A DNA stretch of 33,119 nucleotides from Dehalococcoidia bacterium (GTDB lineage: Bacteria; Chloroflexota; Dehalococcoidia; GIF9; AB-539-J10). Numbering within the stretch: the first letter of the stretch is position 1; each line of letters opens with the position of its first letter. The notes beneath the pieces were generated by a model. The model was given only the letters and a program-made list of their open reading frames with translations. It was not told the origin of the DNA and searched no databases. The translations under genes and the position numbers were made by a program. Positions 21,911 through 30,252 of the stretch are shown piece by piece. The stretch is from the NCBI GenBank assembly GCA_021160725.1, contig JAGHCA010000069.1, positions 1-33,119 on the forward strand, in the 5' to 3' direction.

Positions 21911-23662
21911 TTATTCTACTCTTTCCTTTCGATAAGATTCAATGATATCACCAGTCTGAAAATCAACATTCCCTTCTATTGCTAGGCCGCATTCGAGGCC
22001 AGCAGAGACTTCGGCAACGTCCTCTTTGTAGCGTCTTAAGCTAGAGACCCGAGATTCTCCAACGATTTTATTTTGGCGCAGTATTTTGACCTGAGCATCT
22101 CTCCACACTTTCCCCTCCGTAACGTAAACCCCGGCTATTTTCCCTAGCTTGCTGCTGGGGAAGACAGCCCTCACTTCAGCACGCCCGCTGAGGACCTCAG
22201 TATAAGTTGGCTCAAGCATCCCCTTCAATGTCCTGTCCACATCTTCAATTAGCTTGTAAATTACATCATATTGTCGGATGCTCACTGCTTCCGAATTAGC
22301 TAGCTGGATTGCTCCAGGAGAGGTGGTAGTGTTGAAACCGATGATAATACCTTTCGAAGCTGAAGCCAAAAGCACATCACTTTCTGTGATGATCCCGCTA
22401 GCAGCGTGCATGACTCTAGCTTTTGCCCTATCTGTACCTAATCTTTCCAGGGAAGTTTTTATGGGTTCAATGCTGCCATCAACATCTGTCTTCAAAACTA
22501 TAGGAAGTTCCTTTATTTGCCCGTCGCTGATTTGGCTGGAAAGAGTACTTAAACTTAGAGTGGGACGAGGCCTCGAGTATTTATGTTCTTCTACGATGCT
22601 TCGTGCCTCATGCTCATTGAGAACCACCATGAAAAGGTCTCCCGATTTTGCCACCTCGTTTAAGCCGAGGACTTCTACTGGAGTAGATGGTTCAGCTTTG
22701 TGAATTCGATTTCCTTTATCATCGAACATGACTTTTATTTTTCCCCAAGTATCCCCGGCTACCACAATGTTACCTTGCCTGAGGGTACCCCTCTGAACAA
22801 GAAGGGTAGCTAAAGGTCCTTTGGTTTTATCCAGCTTAGCCTCAATGACTACTCCCTCTGCGGCTCTATCAGCATCAGCTTTCAGTTCTAATATGTCAGC
22901 CACTAAGAATAGATTTTCTAATAAATCCGATATTCCTTGTTCTCGCTTGGCGGATATGGGTACACAAACAGTATCGCCGCCCCACTCCTCAACAACCAAC
23001 CCCAAATCGGCGAGCTGTTGTTTTACACGTTCGGGGTTAGCATCGGGCTTATCAATCTTATTGATGGCAACTACTATGGGCACCTTAGCAGCCTTGGCGT
23101 GATTTATAGCTTCCACAGTCTGAGGCATAACGCCATCGTCAGCAGCCACCACTAAAATTACAATATCAGTCACTTGAGCTCCTCGGGATCTCATGGCGGT
23201 GAATGCCTCATGTCCCGGTGTATCTAGAAAGGTGATTTTGCGTCCATCTACGAAAGCTTGATAGGCACCAATATGTTGGGTAATTGCTCCTACCTCGCGA
23301 GCAGTCACGTTAGTCTTTCTGATAACATCAAGCAGACTGGTTTTGCCATGGTCAACATGTCCCATGACAGTAACCACTGGGGAGCGAACCGACAGTCTCT
23401 TTTTTTCTCTTTCCTTTCGGGTAGGCAAAACTCTATGCTCTGCTGCAGTTTTAACGTTATAGCCAAAGTCTGCAGCTATTGCGCTTGCAGTATCGAAGTC
23501 CATGGTTTGGTTAATGTTAGCCATGATACCTTTGCGCATGAGCTGCTTAATTACCTTTACGGGCTCTACTTTTAGAGCGTTGGCTAGCTGCTTCACAGTT
23601 ACAGAAGACGGAAGTTCTACTTGTGGCAGATCCTTCTTCAATCTCGGTTTGTTGACGTCCAA
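21911..23662 (-). CDS. infB: Translation initiation factor IF-2
   Basis: This 583-residue GTPase delivers initiator tRNA to the 30S subunit. After a short N-terminal IF2_N domain (SVTVKQLANALKVEPVKVIKQLMRKGI), the G domain has VTVMGHVDHGKTSLLD (G1), DTPGHEAFTAMRSRGA (G3) and VAINKIDKP (G4). Domains II, III (KTDVDGSIEPIKTSL) and the tRNA-binding C2 domain (VTEGKVWRDAQVKILR) follow. The long variable N-terminal region of many bacteria is missing, as in other compact IF-2 proteins. Initiation is at TTG 23662, nine bases after GGAGG, two bases past the ylxR stop. Confidence 0.95.
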   Translation of the reverse strand: MDVNKPRLKKDLPQVELPSSVTVKQLANALKVEPVKVIKQLMRKGIMANINQTMDFDTASAIAADFGYNVKTAAEHRVLPTRKEREKKRLSVRSPVVTVMGHVDHGKTSLLDVIRKTNVTAREVGAITQHIGAYQAFVDGRKITFLDTPGHEAFTAMRSRGAQVTDIVILVVAADDGVMPQTVEAINHAKAAKVPIVVAINKIDKPDANPERVKQQLADLGLVVEEWGGDTVCVPISAKREQGISDLLENLFLVADILELKADADRAAEGVVIEAKLDKTKGPLATLLVQRGTLRQGNIVVAGDTWGKIKVMFDDKGNRIHKAEPSTPVEVLGLNEVAKSGDLFMVVLNEHEARSIVEEHKYSRPRPTLSLSTLSSQISDGQIKELPIVLKTDVDGSIEPIKTSLERLGTDRAKARVMHAASGIITESDVLLASASKGIIIGFNTTTSPGAIQLANSEAVSIRQYDVIYKLIEDVDRTLKGMLEPTYTEVLSGRAEVRAVFPSSKLGKIAGVYVTEGKVWRDAQVKILRQNKIVGESRVSSLRRYKEDVAEVSAGLECGLAIEGNVDFQTGDIIESYRKERVE

Positions 23663-23664
23663 AT

Positions 23665-23952
23665 TTAGCTTTCCTCCAGCAAGCTATGGCTATACTTAAT
23701 TAAACTCTGGCGGTTGTCATCACTAAGTTTTGTGCGTAAAGCGTATTCTAATTGCTTCTTCTTTAGTGCTATTTCCCAACAAGCTTTGTTAGGGCATAAG
23801 TAAGCACCCCTACCTGGCTTCTTTCCAGATATATCTACCTCAACAGCTTCATTGCCGGCACGCACTAAGCGAATCAAGGCTTTTTTTCCCTTAATCTGTC
23901 GACAAGCTATACAAGTACGCTGAGGTAGATGCTTACTCTTCGACATCATCAT
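23665..23952 (-). CDS. ylxR: YlxR family RNA-binding protein (RnpM-type)
   Basis: This 95-residue protein has the DUF448/YlxR signature: [20 protein letters not shown] at the N-terminus and [29 protein letters not shown]. The cysteines and the GRGAY loop are conserved. YlxR is cotranscribed with nusA and infB in many bacteria and has been linked to RNase P modulation. Its start overlaps the nusA end by 20 bases, and its TAA lies two bases before the infB TTG. The exact start among three consecutive ATGs is open. Confidence 0.9.
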   Translation of the reverse strand: MMMSKSKHLPQRTCIACRQIKGKKALIRLVRAGNEAVEVDISGKKPGRGAYLCPNKACWEIALKKKQLEYALRTKLSDDNRQSLIKYSHSLLEES

Positions 23953-25300
23953 CTATAAAATGGTCTTCTTGCTTTTTATACTTTATGACCTTTTTCGTTC
24001 TTTTGCCTTTAATTCTGCCTTTCTCCTTATCTGGTATTTCCGCTTTTAATGTACCCAGTAAGATATCTTCGGCAAAGCGAATGTGTTTTTCTTTAGGTTT
24101 CTCGGGTGGAGCTTCTAAAATGCTTGTGAGTTCAATAGGCTCCTCCGCACTGGTCTCCTCAGCCAGCTCTACTTCGATTGGCTCCCTTTCCATAACTTCA
24201 GGGGGAATGGGCTCCTCTGCTGTTTCTGGCTCTTGTTCCGGGAGGATGGGGACGGCTCTTTCCAATTCGATGGCAGTGACGCTCTTGATGTCAATCCGCC
24301 ATCCTGTGAGTCTTGCTGCTAGCCTGGCATTCTGCCCTTCTTTGCCTATAGCCAGAGAGAGTTGCTTATCGGGGACAACTACAGTAGCTACGTTTCTTTC
24401 TTCATCGATTTTGATGTTTGCTACTTGGGCTGGGCTGAGAGCGTTGGAAATAAATACTGCGGGGTCGGCATCCCACTGAATTACATCTATTTTTTCACCA
24501 TTTAATTCATTTATGATGCTTTGGAGCCTTATACCCCGGGGTCCCAGACAGCAACCTACAGGGTCGATGTTTTCCTGAGTAGTTGCCACTGCTACTTTGC
24601 TTCGGTGTCCAGCCTCACGGGCTATGGCTTTTAACTCTACGAGCCCATTTTGAACTTCAGGGATTTCCAATTCAAACAGCCGACGTATCAGGTTAGGGTG
24701 GGAGCGCGAAACTATTATTTGAGGCCCTTTACTACCTGGGACTATCTCGAGGAGATAAAATTTGAGTCGCTGTCCTCTATAATAATGTTCGCTAGGAACT
24801 CGTTCACTGAAAGGGAATATTGCCTCTGTTCTATTCAATCTGACATAAATTCGTTGAGGTTCGGTGAATTGAATTACTCCGGTAACAACTTCTCCTTCCC
24901 TATCTGTAAATTCCTCATAAATAATGCGCTGCTCTGCTTCTCGTAATCTCTGTAGAACGACTTGTTTTGCTGCTTGAGCGGCGATACGGCCGATATTCCG
25001 GGGCGTGCATTCTAGGCTTATAATATCACCAAGCTGTGCTGTAGGCCGCAATTTTCGAGCTTCGTCGATGGAGATTTCACGATTTGGATTGGTAACCGAC
25101 TCAACTACAACTTTTTGTACGTAGAAATCAATTTCGCCAGCGTTAGGGTCAACTTTCACCAAAACATCTTGTTCCGGAGCAGAAGCGTCTTTTTTATATG
25201 CTGAGGCCAGTGCTGATTCCAGAGCAGCAAGAACTACTTCTTTAGGCAAGTTCCTCTCAGCCGAAAGCTGAGTAATCGCAGCCTTAAGGTCTGTTTTCAT
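23933..25300 (-). CDS. nusA: Transcription termination/antitermination factor NusA
   Basis: This 455-residue RNA polymerase-binding factor has the N-terminal domain ([33 protein letters not shown] region), an S1 domain ([34 protein letters not shown] region) and two KH domains: [37 protein letters not shown], and [19 protein letters not shown]. The last ~110 residues are acidic then basic and of low complexity. AGGAAGGGG precedes ATG 25300. The usual upstream rimP gene is absent; a terminator-like hairpin lies in its leader instead. Confidence 0.96.
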   Translation of the reverse strand: MKTDLKAAITQLSAERNLPKEVVLAALESALASAYKKDASAPEQDVLVKVDPNAGEIDFYVQKVVVESVTNPNREISIDEARKLRPTAQLGDIISLECTPRNIGRIAAQAAKQVVLQRLREAEQRIIYEEFTDREGEVVTGVIQFTEPQRIYVRLNRTEAIFPFSERVPSEHYYRGQRLKFYLLEIVPGSKGPQIIVSRSHPNLIRRLFELEIPEVQNGLVELKAIAREAGHRSKVAVATTQENIDPVGCCLGPRGIRLQSIINELNGEKIDVIQWDADPAVFISNALSPAQVANIKIDEERNVATVVVPDKQLSLAIGKEGQNARLAARLTGWRIDIKSVTAIELERAVPILPEQEPETAEEPIPPEVMEREPIEVELAEETSAEEPIELTSILEAPPEKPKEKHIRFAEDILLGTLKAEIPDKEKGRIKGKRTKKVIKYKKQEDHFIDDDVEE

Positions 25301-25333
25301 TTCCCCTTCCTATTTAATTTCCAGCGTTTAATT

Positions 25334-25357
25334 AAAAAAGTGGGTAATCCCCACTTT
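25334..25357 (-). terminator. Terminator-like hairpin in the nusA leader
   Basis: On the minus strand AAAGTGGG (25357-25350) and CCCACTTT (25344-25337) form a perfect 8-bp stem with a 5-base loop. It ends in six consecutive T's (25339-25334). It lies 35 bases before the nusA ATG with no minus-strand gene upstream. That placement suggests an attenuator for the nusA operon rather than the end of another gene. Confidence 0.65.
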
Positions 25358-25377
25358 GGCTTGAGCCCTTTGAAGTT

Positions 25378-25406
25378 AATCTAGCATATTTGGGTTAAAA
25401 ATGCAA
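25378..25406 (-). promoter_or_regulatory. Candidate promoter of the nusA operon
   Basis: On the minus strand TTGCAT (25406-25401) and TAGATT (25383-25378) are 17 bases apart. Transcripts starting near 25371 would reach the hairpin at 25357-25334 almost at once. Both boxes are only moderate matches. Confidence 0.4.
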
Positions 25407-25494
25407 AAGTTTGCTTAGACGGTTTGTGATGGTTGATGAACTAATTCGGCAGGAGGGTTGTTAGCTTTGGAGATGTGGAAATTTTGGAAGGGGA

Positions 25495-25524
25495 TTGAGA
25501 ACTTACGACAAAAAGGTGTAATAT
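25495..25524 (+). promoter_or_regulatory. Candidate promoter of the HIT gene
   Basis: TTGAGA (25495-25500) and TAATAT (25519-25524) are 18 bases apart, which would give a leader of about a dozen bases. AGGGA (25531-25535) is the ribosome site for GTG 25543. Confidence 0.45.
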
Positions 25525-25542
25525 GTCAATAGGGATTAGACT

Positions 25543-25890
25543 GTGGCGGAGCAGTGTATTTTTTGTCGAATTGTTGCTGGAGAGGCGCCTGGCGATATAG
25601 TCTATCAGGATAAAGATTTTCTGGCATTTAGAGATATCTCGCCTCAAGCACCTATACATTTGCTCATTATACCTAAAGCTCATATTACATCTTTAGCTCA
25701 ACTTGCTGACGAACAACAAGAGCTTGCTGGACGCCTTGTTATCCTGGCTAAGAAGCTGGCTGAGAAAGAGGGGATAACTGAGAGGGGCTATCGTTTAGTG
25801 ATAAATTGTGGCTCTGAGGGAGGGCAGCTGGTGCCTCATCTGCATCTTCACTTGATTGGAGGCAGGAAGCTGGGCGATAGGCTTGGGTAA
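25543..25890 (+). CDS. HIT family nucleotide phosphohydrolase (HINT-like)
   Basis: This 115-residue protein has the histidine triad HLHLHL (His99, His101, His103) near the C-terminus and an N-terminal CIFC pair (Cys5, Cys8), which binds zinc in many HinT proteins together with histidines further on. IPKAHITSLAQL is the other conserved block. HINT proteins hydrolyse adenosine phosphoramidates and aminoacyl-AMP; the physiological substrate here is unknown. Start is GTG 25543. The gene is alone on the plus strand, divergent from nusA and convergent with ispH, which ends five bases away. Confidence 0.92.
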   Translation: MAEQCIFCRIVAGEAPGDIVYQDKDFLAFRDISPQAPIHLLIIPKAHITSLAQLADEQQELAGRLVILAKKLAEKEGITERGYRLVINCGSEGGQLVPHLHLHLIGGRKLGDRLG

Positions 25891-25894
25891 AAAA

Positions 25895-26737
25895 TTATAG
25901 GGACTTAAGCTTGGTTACTAACTCCTCCACAGCTTCATCTGGGGTGGATGCTCCAGCAGTAATACCAACATGGCGCTTACCTAAAAACCAGGAATTGTCA
26001 ACCTCGTCTGCTGTTTCTATCAGATGAGTTTCCACTAGGGGGGAACATATTTTGACAAGGTGCCTGGCATTAGCACTATTGCATCCACCTATCACTAACA
26101 TAAGTTGGCTACCGCGAGCTAATCTCATGGCAGCTTCCTGGTGCCCCTGTGTTACGGGACATAAAGTATTAACGAGGCGTATTTCCTTAGTCTTAGGGCC
26201 AACTATACCTACAAGTTGCCTGACAAATTCGATAAAGGCAGGTCGAGTTTGGGTTGTCTGGGAGATAATACCCAGGCGTGGTGATGACTTCTCTAAACCA
26301 TCTATTTGCTTCATGTTGAGGGCGGCTATACCTTTGCCTCCTGCCCAACCCAGTAGCCCTTTAACCTCAGAATGTTCTGCTTCCCCGAATATGATGATGT
26401 CAAAACCAGCCTCGGCTAACTCCTTTGCTGTGTTTTGAGCCTTGCGTACTATTGGACAAGTAGTGTCAATAATGTGAATGCGGTGAGATTTGAGCTCAGA
26501 TAATACCGCCGGGCTTGTACCATGAGTGGTAATAGCCAGGATTTTGCCTTGGGCTTGGTCGAGATGGTTTATCGGTTTTATTCCTGTATTAGCCAATGCT
26601 TCTACTAGCAAGCGATTGTGTGCTACATGGCCTAGTGTTTCTATCTCTCCGTATTTGCTGGCTGCCTCCTTTAAAAGCTTGATAGCCCGTCTGATACCAA
26701 AGCACAGGCCTAACTTCTCAGCTTTCTCAATGTTCAT
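25895..26737 (-). CDS. ispH: 4-hydroxy-3-methylbut-2-enyl diphosphate reductase
   Basis: This 280-residue iron-sulfur enzyme makes IPP and DMAPP in the last step of the MEP isoprenoid pathway. The three cluster ligands are Cys12 (GLCFGIRRA), Cys94 (DTTCPIVRK) and Cys193 (NTLCPVTQGHQEA). Substrate-binding LGHVAHN (36-41), TTHG (70-73) and GGCNSANARHL are present. Length is standard for single-domain IspH. It overlaps the plsC end by 11 bases and is the last gene of the cmk-plsC-ispH run, a combination common in Chloroflexota and Firmicutes. Confidence 0.95.
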   Translation of the reverse strand: MNIEKAEKLGLCFGIRRAIKLLKEAASKYGEIETLGHVAHNRLLVEALANTGIKPINHLDQAQGKILAITTHGTSPAVLSELKSHRIHIIDTTCPIVRKAQNTAKELAEAGFDIIIFGEAEHSEVKGLLGWAGGKGIAALNMKQIDGLEKSSPRLGIISQTTQTRPAFIEFVRQLVGIVGPKTKEIRLVNTLCPVTQGHQEAAMRLARGSQLMLVIGGCNSANARHLVKICSPLVETHLIETADEVDNSWFLGKRHVGITAGASTPDEAVEELVTKLKSL

Positions 26738-27377
26738 GTTCCTTATAGACGCCTTGATATTCGGGAGGTAAAAGAGCGGCGATTTCCCTCATTAGTTGTG
26801 TGGTTAATAATTCCCTTTGTGACTTGCTCATGTTGTTATTAGTTGAAGGTAATCTGAAGGGCTTGCCAATGTTGATAACTATGCTAGGGCGCTTCCATAG
26901 CCAGCTTATGCCTTTAATTTTATCTGTGCCGACGATGCCGACGGGAAGAATGGGGACGTTTGCTTTTGAGGCTATAACTGCGGAGCCTGGCTTGCCTTTT
27001 TTGAGTTTGCCGTCTTGGCTCCTGCTGCCTTCAGGAAACATTCCCAGGATTAATCCCTGCTCCAGTGTATTTCGGGTGCGCTTGAGTAATTCCTGTTTCT
27101 CTTTAATCTTCCCTCGACGGCGTATGGAGAGAGCGCCACCCCATCGAAGCCAAGGTCTTAAAAAAGGAGAACGGAAGAGTTCCTCTTTAGCCATGAAATG
27201 AATCCATCGCGGAAAGCTAAACAATAGAAAAAATGGGTCGAGGAGATGAACGTGATTGGCTACCAAAATAAATGGACCAGTCAATGGTATATTTTCTCTT
27301 CCTTCGGCTTTCCAGAAGAAGAGAATGTTGAGCAGAGGCTTGCATATAGTCAAGAGTATCTTTTGAGAGAGGGTCAT
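26727..27377 (-). CDS. plsC: 1-acylglycerol-3-phosphate acyltransferase
   Basis: This 216-residue membrane-associated enzyme acylates lysophosphatidate to phosphatidate. The acyltransferase motif NHVHLLDPF (H-x4-D, His42 and Asp47) and the substrate motif FPEGSRSQDG are intact. The later ILPVGIVGTDKI block and the hydrophobic N-terminus fit the PlsC family. Its ATG overlaps the cmk stop by four bases, and its own end overlaps ispH. Confidence 0.92.
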   Translation of the reverse strand: MTLSQKILLTICKPLLNILFFWKAEGRENIPLTGPFILVANHVHLLDPFFLLFSFPRWIHFMAKEELFRSPFLRPWLRWGGALSIRRRGKIKEKQELLKRTRNTLEQGLILGMFPEGSRSQDGKLKKGKPGSAVIASKANVPILPVGIVGTDKIKGISWLWKRPSIVINIGKPFRLPSTNNNMSKSQRELLTTQLMREIAALLPPEYQGVYKEHEH

Positions 27378-28057
27378 AGATTTACAGCTAAAGCATATGT
27401 TTTATCTATAACCTGCTCCAGACTAAAGTTTTCTGTATCGATAATTATGGCATCTTCAGCAGGTTTAAGTGGCGAGATGGTTCTGTTGATATCTATCTCA
27501 TCTCGCTTCTTTAAATCGGCAAGGACGGTTTCCAGGCTGGTATTTTCCCCTCGTTCCAGTAATTCCTTGTAACGGCGTCTAGCTCTCTCTTCGGTGGAGG
27601 CGGTGAGAAAAATCTTTAATTCTGCCCAAGGTAAGACCACTGTACCAATGTCCCTGCCTGCCATCACTACTTTTCCTCGCTGGGCTAACTTTCGCTGTTC
27701 TGATACCAGCACCTGGCGTATCCCGGCTATCCTCGATATCAAGGAAACCCGTTCCTCTATTTCAGGGTGAAGCAGCTTGGAGGATATATCTTTATCATCA
27801 ATAAGGGGCGAGAGACACCATCCTGATTTAATTGGAGCAAAATCAAATTTAGTAGTATTTGCCAACTGGCAAATCTTATCTTCATCCTTTGGTGAAATGC
27901 CTGATTTGAGAACCTTCCAGGTAAATGCTCGATACATCATACCTGTATCGAAGAAAACATAGCCTAGTCTTCTTGCCAACAATGAGCCTACACTGCTCTT
28001 GCCGACTGCCACAGGACCATCTATAGCAATTAGTTGTGGTTTCAAATTTCCCTCCAT
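27374..28057 (-). CDS. cmk: Cytidylate kinase
   Basis: This 227-residue enzyme phosphorylates CMP and dCMP. The P-loop is IDGPVAVGKSSVG, followed by LGYVFFDTGMMYRAFTW, the CMP-binding insert, MAGRDIGTVVLPWAELKIFLTAS and RRYKEL, and the C-terminal R.ISPLKPAEDAIIIDT segment. ATG 28057 was chosen; a TTG 18 bases upstream stays in frame and would add MAQNGS, which is not family-like. It heads the cmk-plsC-ispH operon. Confidence 0.94.
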   Translation of the reverse strand: MEGNLKPQLIAIDGPVAVGKSSVGSLLARRLGYVFFDTGMMYRAFTWKVLKSGISPKDEDKICQLANTTKFDFAPIKSGWCLSPLIDDKDISSKLLHPEIEERVSLISRIAGIRQVLVSEQRKLAQRGKVVMAGRDIGTVVLPWAELKIFLTASTEERARRRYKELLERGENTSLETVLADLKKRDEIDINRTISPLKPAEDAIIIDTENFSLEQVIDKTYALAVNL

Positions 28058-28187
28058 ACTACCATTCTGAGCCAAGCTGTCAAGTTTTAAGACTTAGCTC
28101 AATTTGCTTTGCAGTCAAGCTAATGGACAGATATTGTGCCCAGGATTTAAGCTACGACCCTGCAATATATAATAGCATAATTGCTTA

Positions 28188-28220
28188 TGGCAGCTACAAC
28201 ACCCATCGTTGTAGCTGCCA
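28188..28220. repeat. 13-bp perfect inverted repeat with 7-base loop
   Basis: TGGCAGCTACAAC (28188-28200) pairs perfectly with GTTGTAGCTGCCA (28208-28220) around ACCCATC. No T-run follows on either strand, so it is not an ordinary terminator. It lies in the 325-base gap between the divergent cmk and carboxyltransferase genes, where no gene was recognised. A TATAAT sits just upstream (28168-28173), so it could form a stable 5' hairpin. Confidence 0.7.
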
Positions 28221-28250
28221 AGTGGCTAAGACCATCGTGGAAGACTGCTC

Positions 28251-28270
28251 GTCATACCCATGGGTATGAC
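28251..28270. repeat. Perfect 20-bp palindrome
   Basis: GTCATACCCATGGGTATGAC is identical to its own reverse complement. A gapless palindrome of this length is a typical binding site for a symmetric dimeric regulator. It lies 42 bases upstream of the -35 box of the carboxyltransferase promoter. Confidence 0.75.
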
Positions 28271-28286
28271 CATTGTTTTGGAAAAG

Positions 28287-28311
28287 GTTCAGTACGATAT
28301 CGTAGCTGAAC
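28287..28311. promoter_or_regulatory. 25-base near-palindrome abutting the carboxyltransferase promoter
   Basis: GTTCAG + TACGAT (28287-28298) mirrors ATCGTA (28299-28304) + CTGAAC (28306-28311), with a single extra G at 28305. The core TACGATATCGTA is a perfect 12-bp palindrome. Its right end touches the -35 hexamer at 28312, a position expected for an activator or repressor operator. Confidence 0.65.
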
Positions 28312-28340
28312 TTGGCTTCGTTACGTATTCGATATATAAT
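28312..28340 (+). promoter_or_regulatory. Promoter of the carboxyltransferase operon
   Basis: TTGGCT (28312-28317) and a perfect TATAAT (28335-28340) are 17 bases apart. The leader is about 36 bases, with AAGGAGGAG (28369-28377) before ATG 28383. Confidence 0.7.
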
Positions 28341-28382
28341 AATCTCCTTTGTAGCAAAGTTAACTTGTAAGGAGGAGTTTAG

Positions 28383-29936
28383 ATGGACACGGTTGCTGAA
28401 AGGCTAAAGGCACTGCAGGACAAAGAAAAAAAGGAAAAAGTTTTAGGAGGTTCTGCGCGGGTAGAAAAGCAGCACAAATCGGGGAAATTAACTGCTCGTG
28501 AAAGGCTTGGGTTGTTTTTTGACCCTGGCAGCTTTCATGAGCTTGATTTGTTTGTTAGACATCGTGCTACACTTTTCGGCATGGATAAAACTGTTGTTCC
28601 TGCAGAGGGAGTTGTTACTGGATATGGGACAGTGAATGGGCGTCAAGTGTGTGCCTTTTCCCAGGACTTTACCTCCATGGGGGGGACATTGGGTGAGATG
28701 CATGCTAAAAAAATATGCAAGGTAATGGATTTAGCTATGAGGTGTGGTGTCCCTATAGTAGGCTTTAATGACTCTGGAGGGGCTCGAATTCAGGAAGGGG
28801 TTGATGCTCTTTCTGGGTATGGGCAGATATTTTTCCGGAATTCTGCTGCTTCAGGAGTTATTCCCCAGCTCTCGGCAATAATGGGACCTACCGCTGGAGG
28901 GGCAGTCTATTCGCCGGCCATGACAGATTGGATATTTATGACAAAGGGAACAAGCTACATGCACATTACAGGCCCGGCGGTCATTAAGCAGGTTACCGGG
29001 GAGGAGGTCACTTCTGAAGAATTGGGAGGTGCCATGACCCATGCTAATAAAAGTGGCGTCTGCCATTTTGTCTGCGATAGCGATGCCCATGCTATTGAAC
29101 TCATGAAAAAGCTCCTGAGTTACCTTCCTTCGAATAATATGGAGGACCCCCCTTTAATTGAGCCTACCGATGACTCAAACCGTGTTGACCATGCCCTTGA
29201 TAGCATCATACCAGATGAGCCTAGCAAGGTCTATAACATGAGGAATGTTATCCAATCCATTGTGGATAACGGGGAGATACTTGAACCTCATTATCACTAT
29301 GCTCGAAATGCCATTACTTGTTTTGCCAGGCTTAATGGCAGAACAGTGGGTGTTATCGCCAATCAACCGATGTATCTTGCTGGTTGTCTTGATGTCAATG
29401 CCTCAGATAAAATCACTAGATTCATCAGATTTTGCGATGCTTTTAACATTCCCCTGCTCACCATTGTTGATGTCCCGGGGTATTTGCCAGGGGCAGACCA
29501 GGAGTGGGCAGGCATAATAAGGCATGGTGCCAAGGTTCTTTGGTGCTATTCTGAAGCTACAGTTCCTAAGATCACCTTAATCATTCGCAAGGACTATGGG
29601 GGCTCATATCTTGCCATGTGTAGTAAAGATTTGGGCGCTGATTTTGTTTTTGCCTGGCCCACAGCAGAAATCGCAGTGATGGGTGCCGAAGGCGCCATAC
29701 CAGTTATATTTCGTAAGGAGATAAAAACTGCTCCAGACCCTGAAGCAAAGGAAAAGGAAAAGATTGAAGAATATCGTAATTATCTGTATAATCCCTACAT
29801 TGCTGCATCACGAGGCTACGTTGACGAAGTTATTTTACCTCGGGACAGCCGCCCAAAGATAATCAACGCTTTGGAACTTCTCATTACCAAACGAGAAACC
29901 AGACCCCCAAAGAAGCATGGCAATATTCCGATGTAA
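28383..29936 (+). CDS. Acyl-CoA carboxyltransferase (methylmalonyl-CoA decarboxylase alpha / transcarboxylase 12S type)
   Basis: This 517-residue protein has the tandem crotonase-like carboxyltransferase fold of PccB, MmdA and the 12S subunit of transcarboxylase. It moves CO2 between biotin and an acyl-CoA, most likely propionyl-/methylmalonyl-CoA. Seen are GKLTARERLGLFFDPGSFHELD, VCAFSQDFTSMGGTLGEMHAKKI, FNDSGGARIQEGVDALSGYGQIF with the first oxyanion glycines, GPTAGGAVYSPAMTDW, VDVPGYLPGADQEWAGIIRHGAK and the second oxyanion region GGSYLAM. Ends with a KKHGNIPM-type tail seen in the propionyl-CoA branch. It heads a plus-strand run with a small protein, a 5S-biotin fusion and mdh. Confidence 0.9.
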   Translation: MDTVAERLKALQDKEKKEKVLGGSARVEKQHKSGKLTARERLGLFFDPGSFHELDLFVRHRATLFGMDKTVVPAEGVVTGYGTVNGRQVCAFSQDFTSMGGTLGEMHAKKICKVMDLAMRCGVPIVGFNDSGGARIQEGVDALSGYGQIFFRNSAASGVIPQLSAIMGPTAGGAVYSPAMTDWIFMTKGTSYMHITGPAVIKQVTGEEVTSEELGGAMTHANKSGVCHFVCDSDAHAIELMKKLLSYLPSNNMEDPPLIEPTDDSNRVDHALDSIIPDEPSKVYNMRNVIQSIVDNGEILEPHYHYARNAITCFARLNGRTVGVIANQPMYLAGCLDVNASDKITRFIRFCDAFNIPLLTIVDVPGYLPGADQEWAGIIRHGAKVLWCYSEATVPKITLIIRKDYGGSYLAMCSKDLGADFVFAWPTAEIAVMGAEGAIPVIFRKEIKTAPDPEAKEKEKIEEYRNYLYNPYIAASRGYVDEVILPRDSRPKIINALELLITKRETRPPKKHGNIPM

Positions 29937-30201
29937 ATATGTTTCAGCAAAGGAGCTTTTGAAGGACAAAAGAGGAATAATAGCCGCTATTACTGCTGTG
30001 GTGGCATATATGGAAGAAGAGAAGGCTCTGGCGTCGGTAATGGTCCAACAAAGGCCCGTGGTAGTGTCAAATCTGTGGGGTAGTTCCGGGCGTGAGGAGA
30101 TAATGCTTATGCGAAGGCTCTGGCAGCGAAGAATTGTTTCTAAATGGACGATATTTGACTGTCGTCCTGGGTCAAAGCATCATGTGAGGCGAAGAAGTTA
30201 G
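29917..30201 (+). CDS. Small protein of the carboxyltransferase operon, possible gamma/delta or epsilon-like subunit
   Basis: This frame of 94 residues overlaps the carboxyltransferase end by 20 bases and lies 51 bases before the 5S-biotin gene. IIAAITAVVAYMEEEKA resembles the helix seen in small subunits of biotin-dependent acyl-CoA carboxylases and decarboxylases, and LWGSSGREEIMLMRRLWQRR forms a basic second part. There is no transmembrane segment, so it is not a classical membrane-anchoring OadG. The ribosome site of ATG 29917 is poor, and the true start is uncertain. A structural link between the two carboxyltransferases is an inference. Confidence 0.6.
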   Translation: MAIFRCKYVSAKELLKDKRGIIAAITAVVAYMEEEKALASVMVQQRPVVVSNLWGSSGREEIMLMRRLWQRRIVSKWTIFDCRPGSKHHVRRRS

Positions 30202-30252
30202 TGAATGCTCTGAATGTTTTGCATGTTTAAGATGACAGGAAAGGAGTGATTT

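Noticed and set aside
23985-24479. 164-residue plus-strand frame opposite nusA
   Set aside because: Ser/Ala-rich shadow of the low-complexity nusA 3' end; no ribosome site or family features.
28188-28220. 13-bp inverted repeat as a rho-independent terminator
   Set aside because: No T-run on either side and no gene converging on it; it sits between divergent genes.
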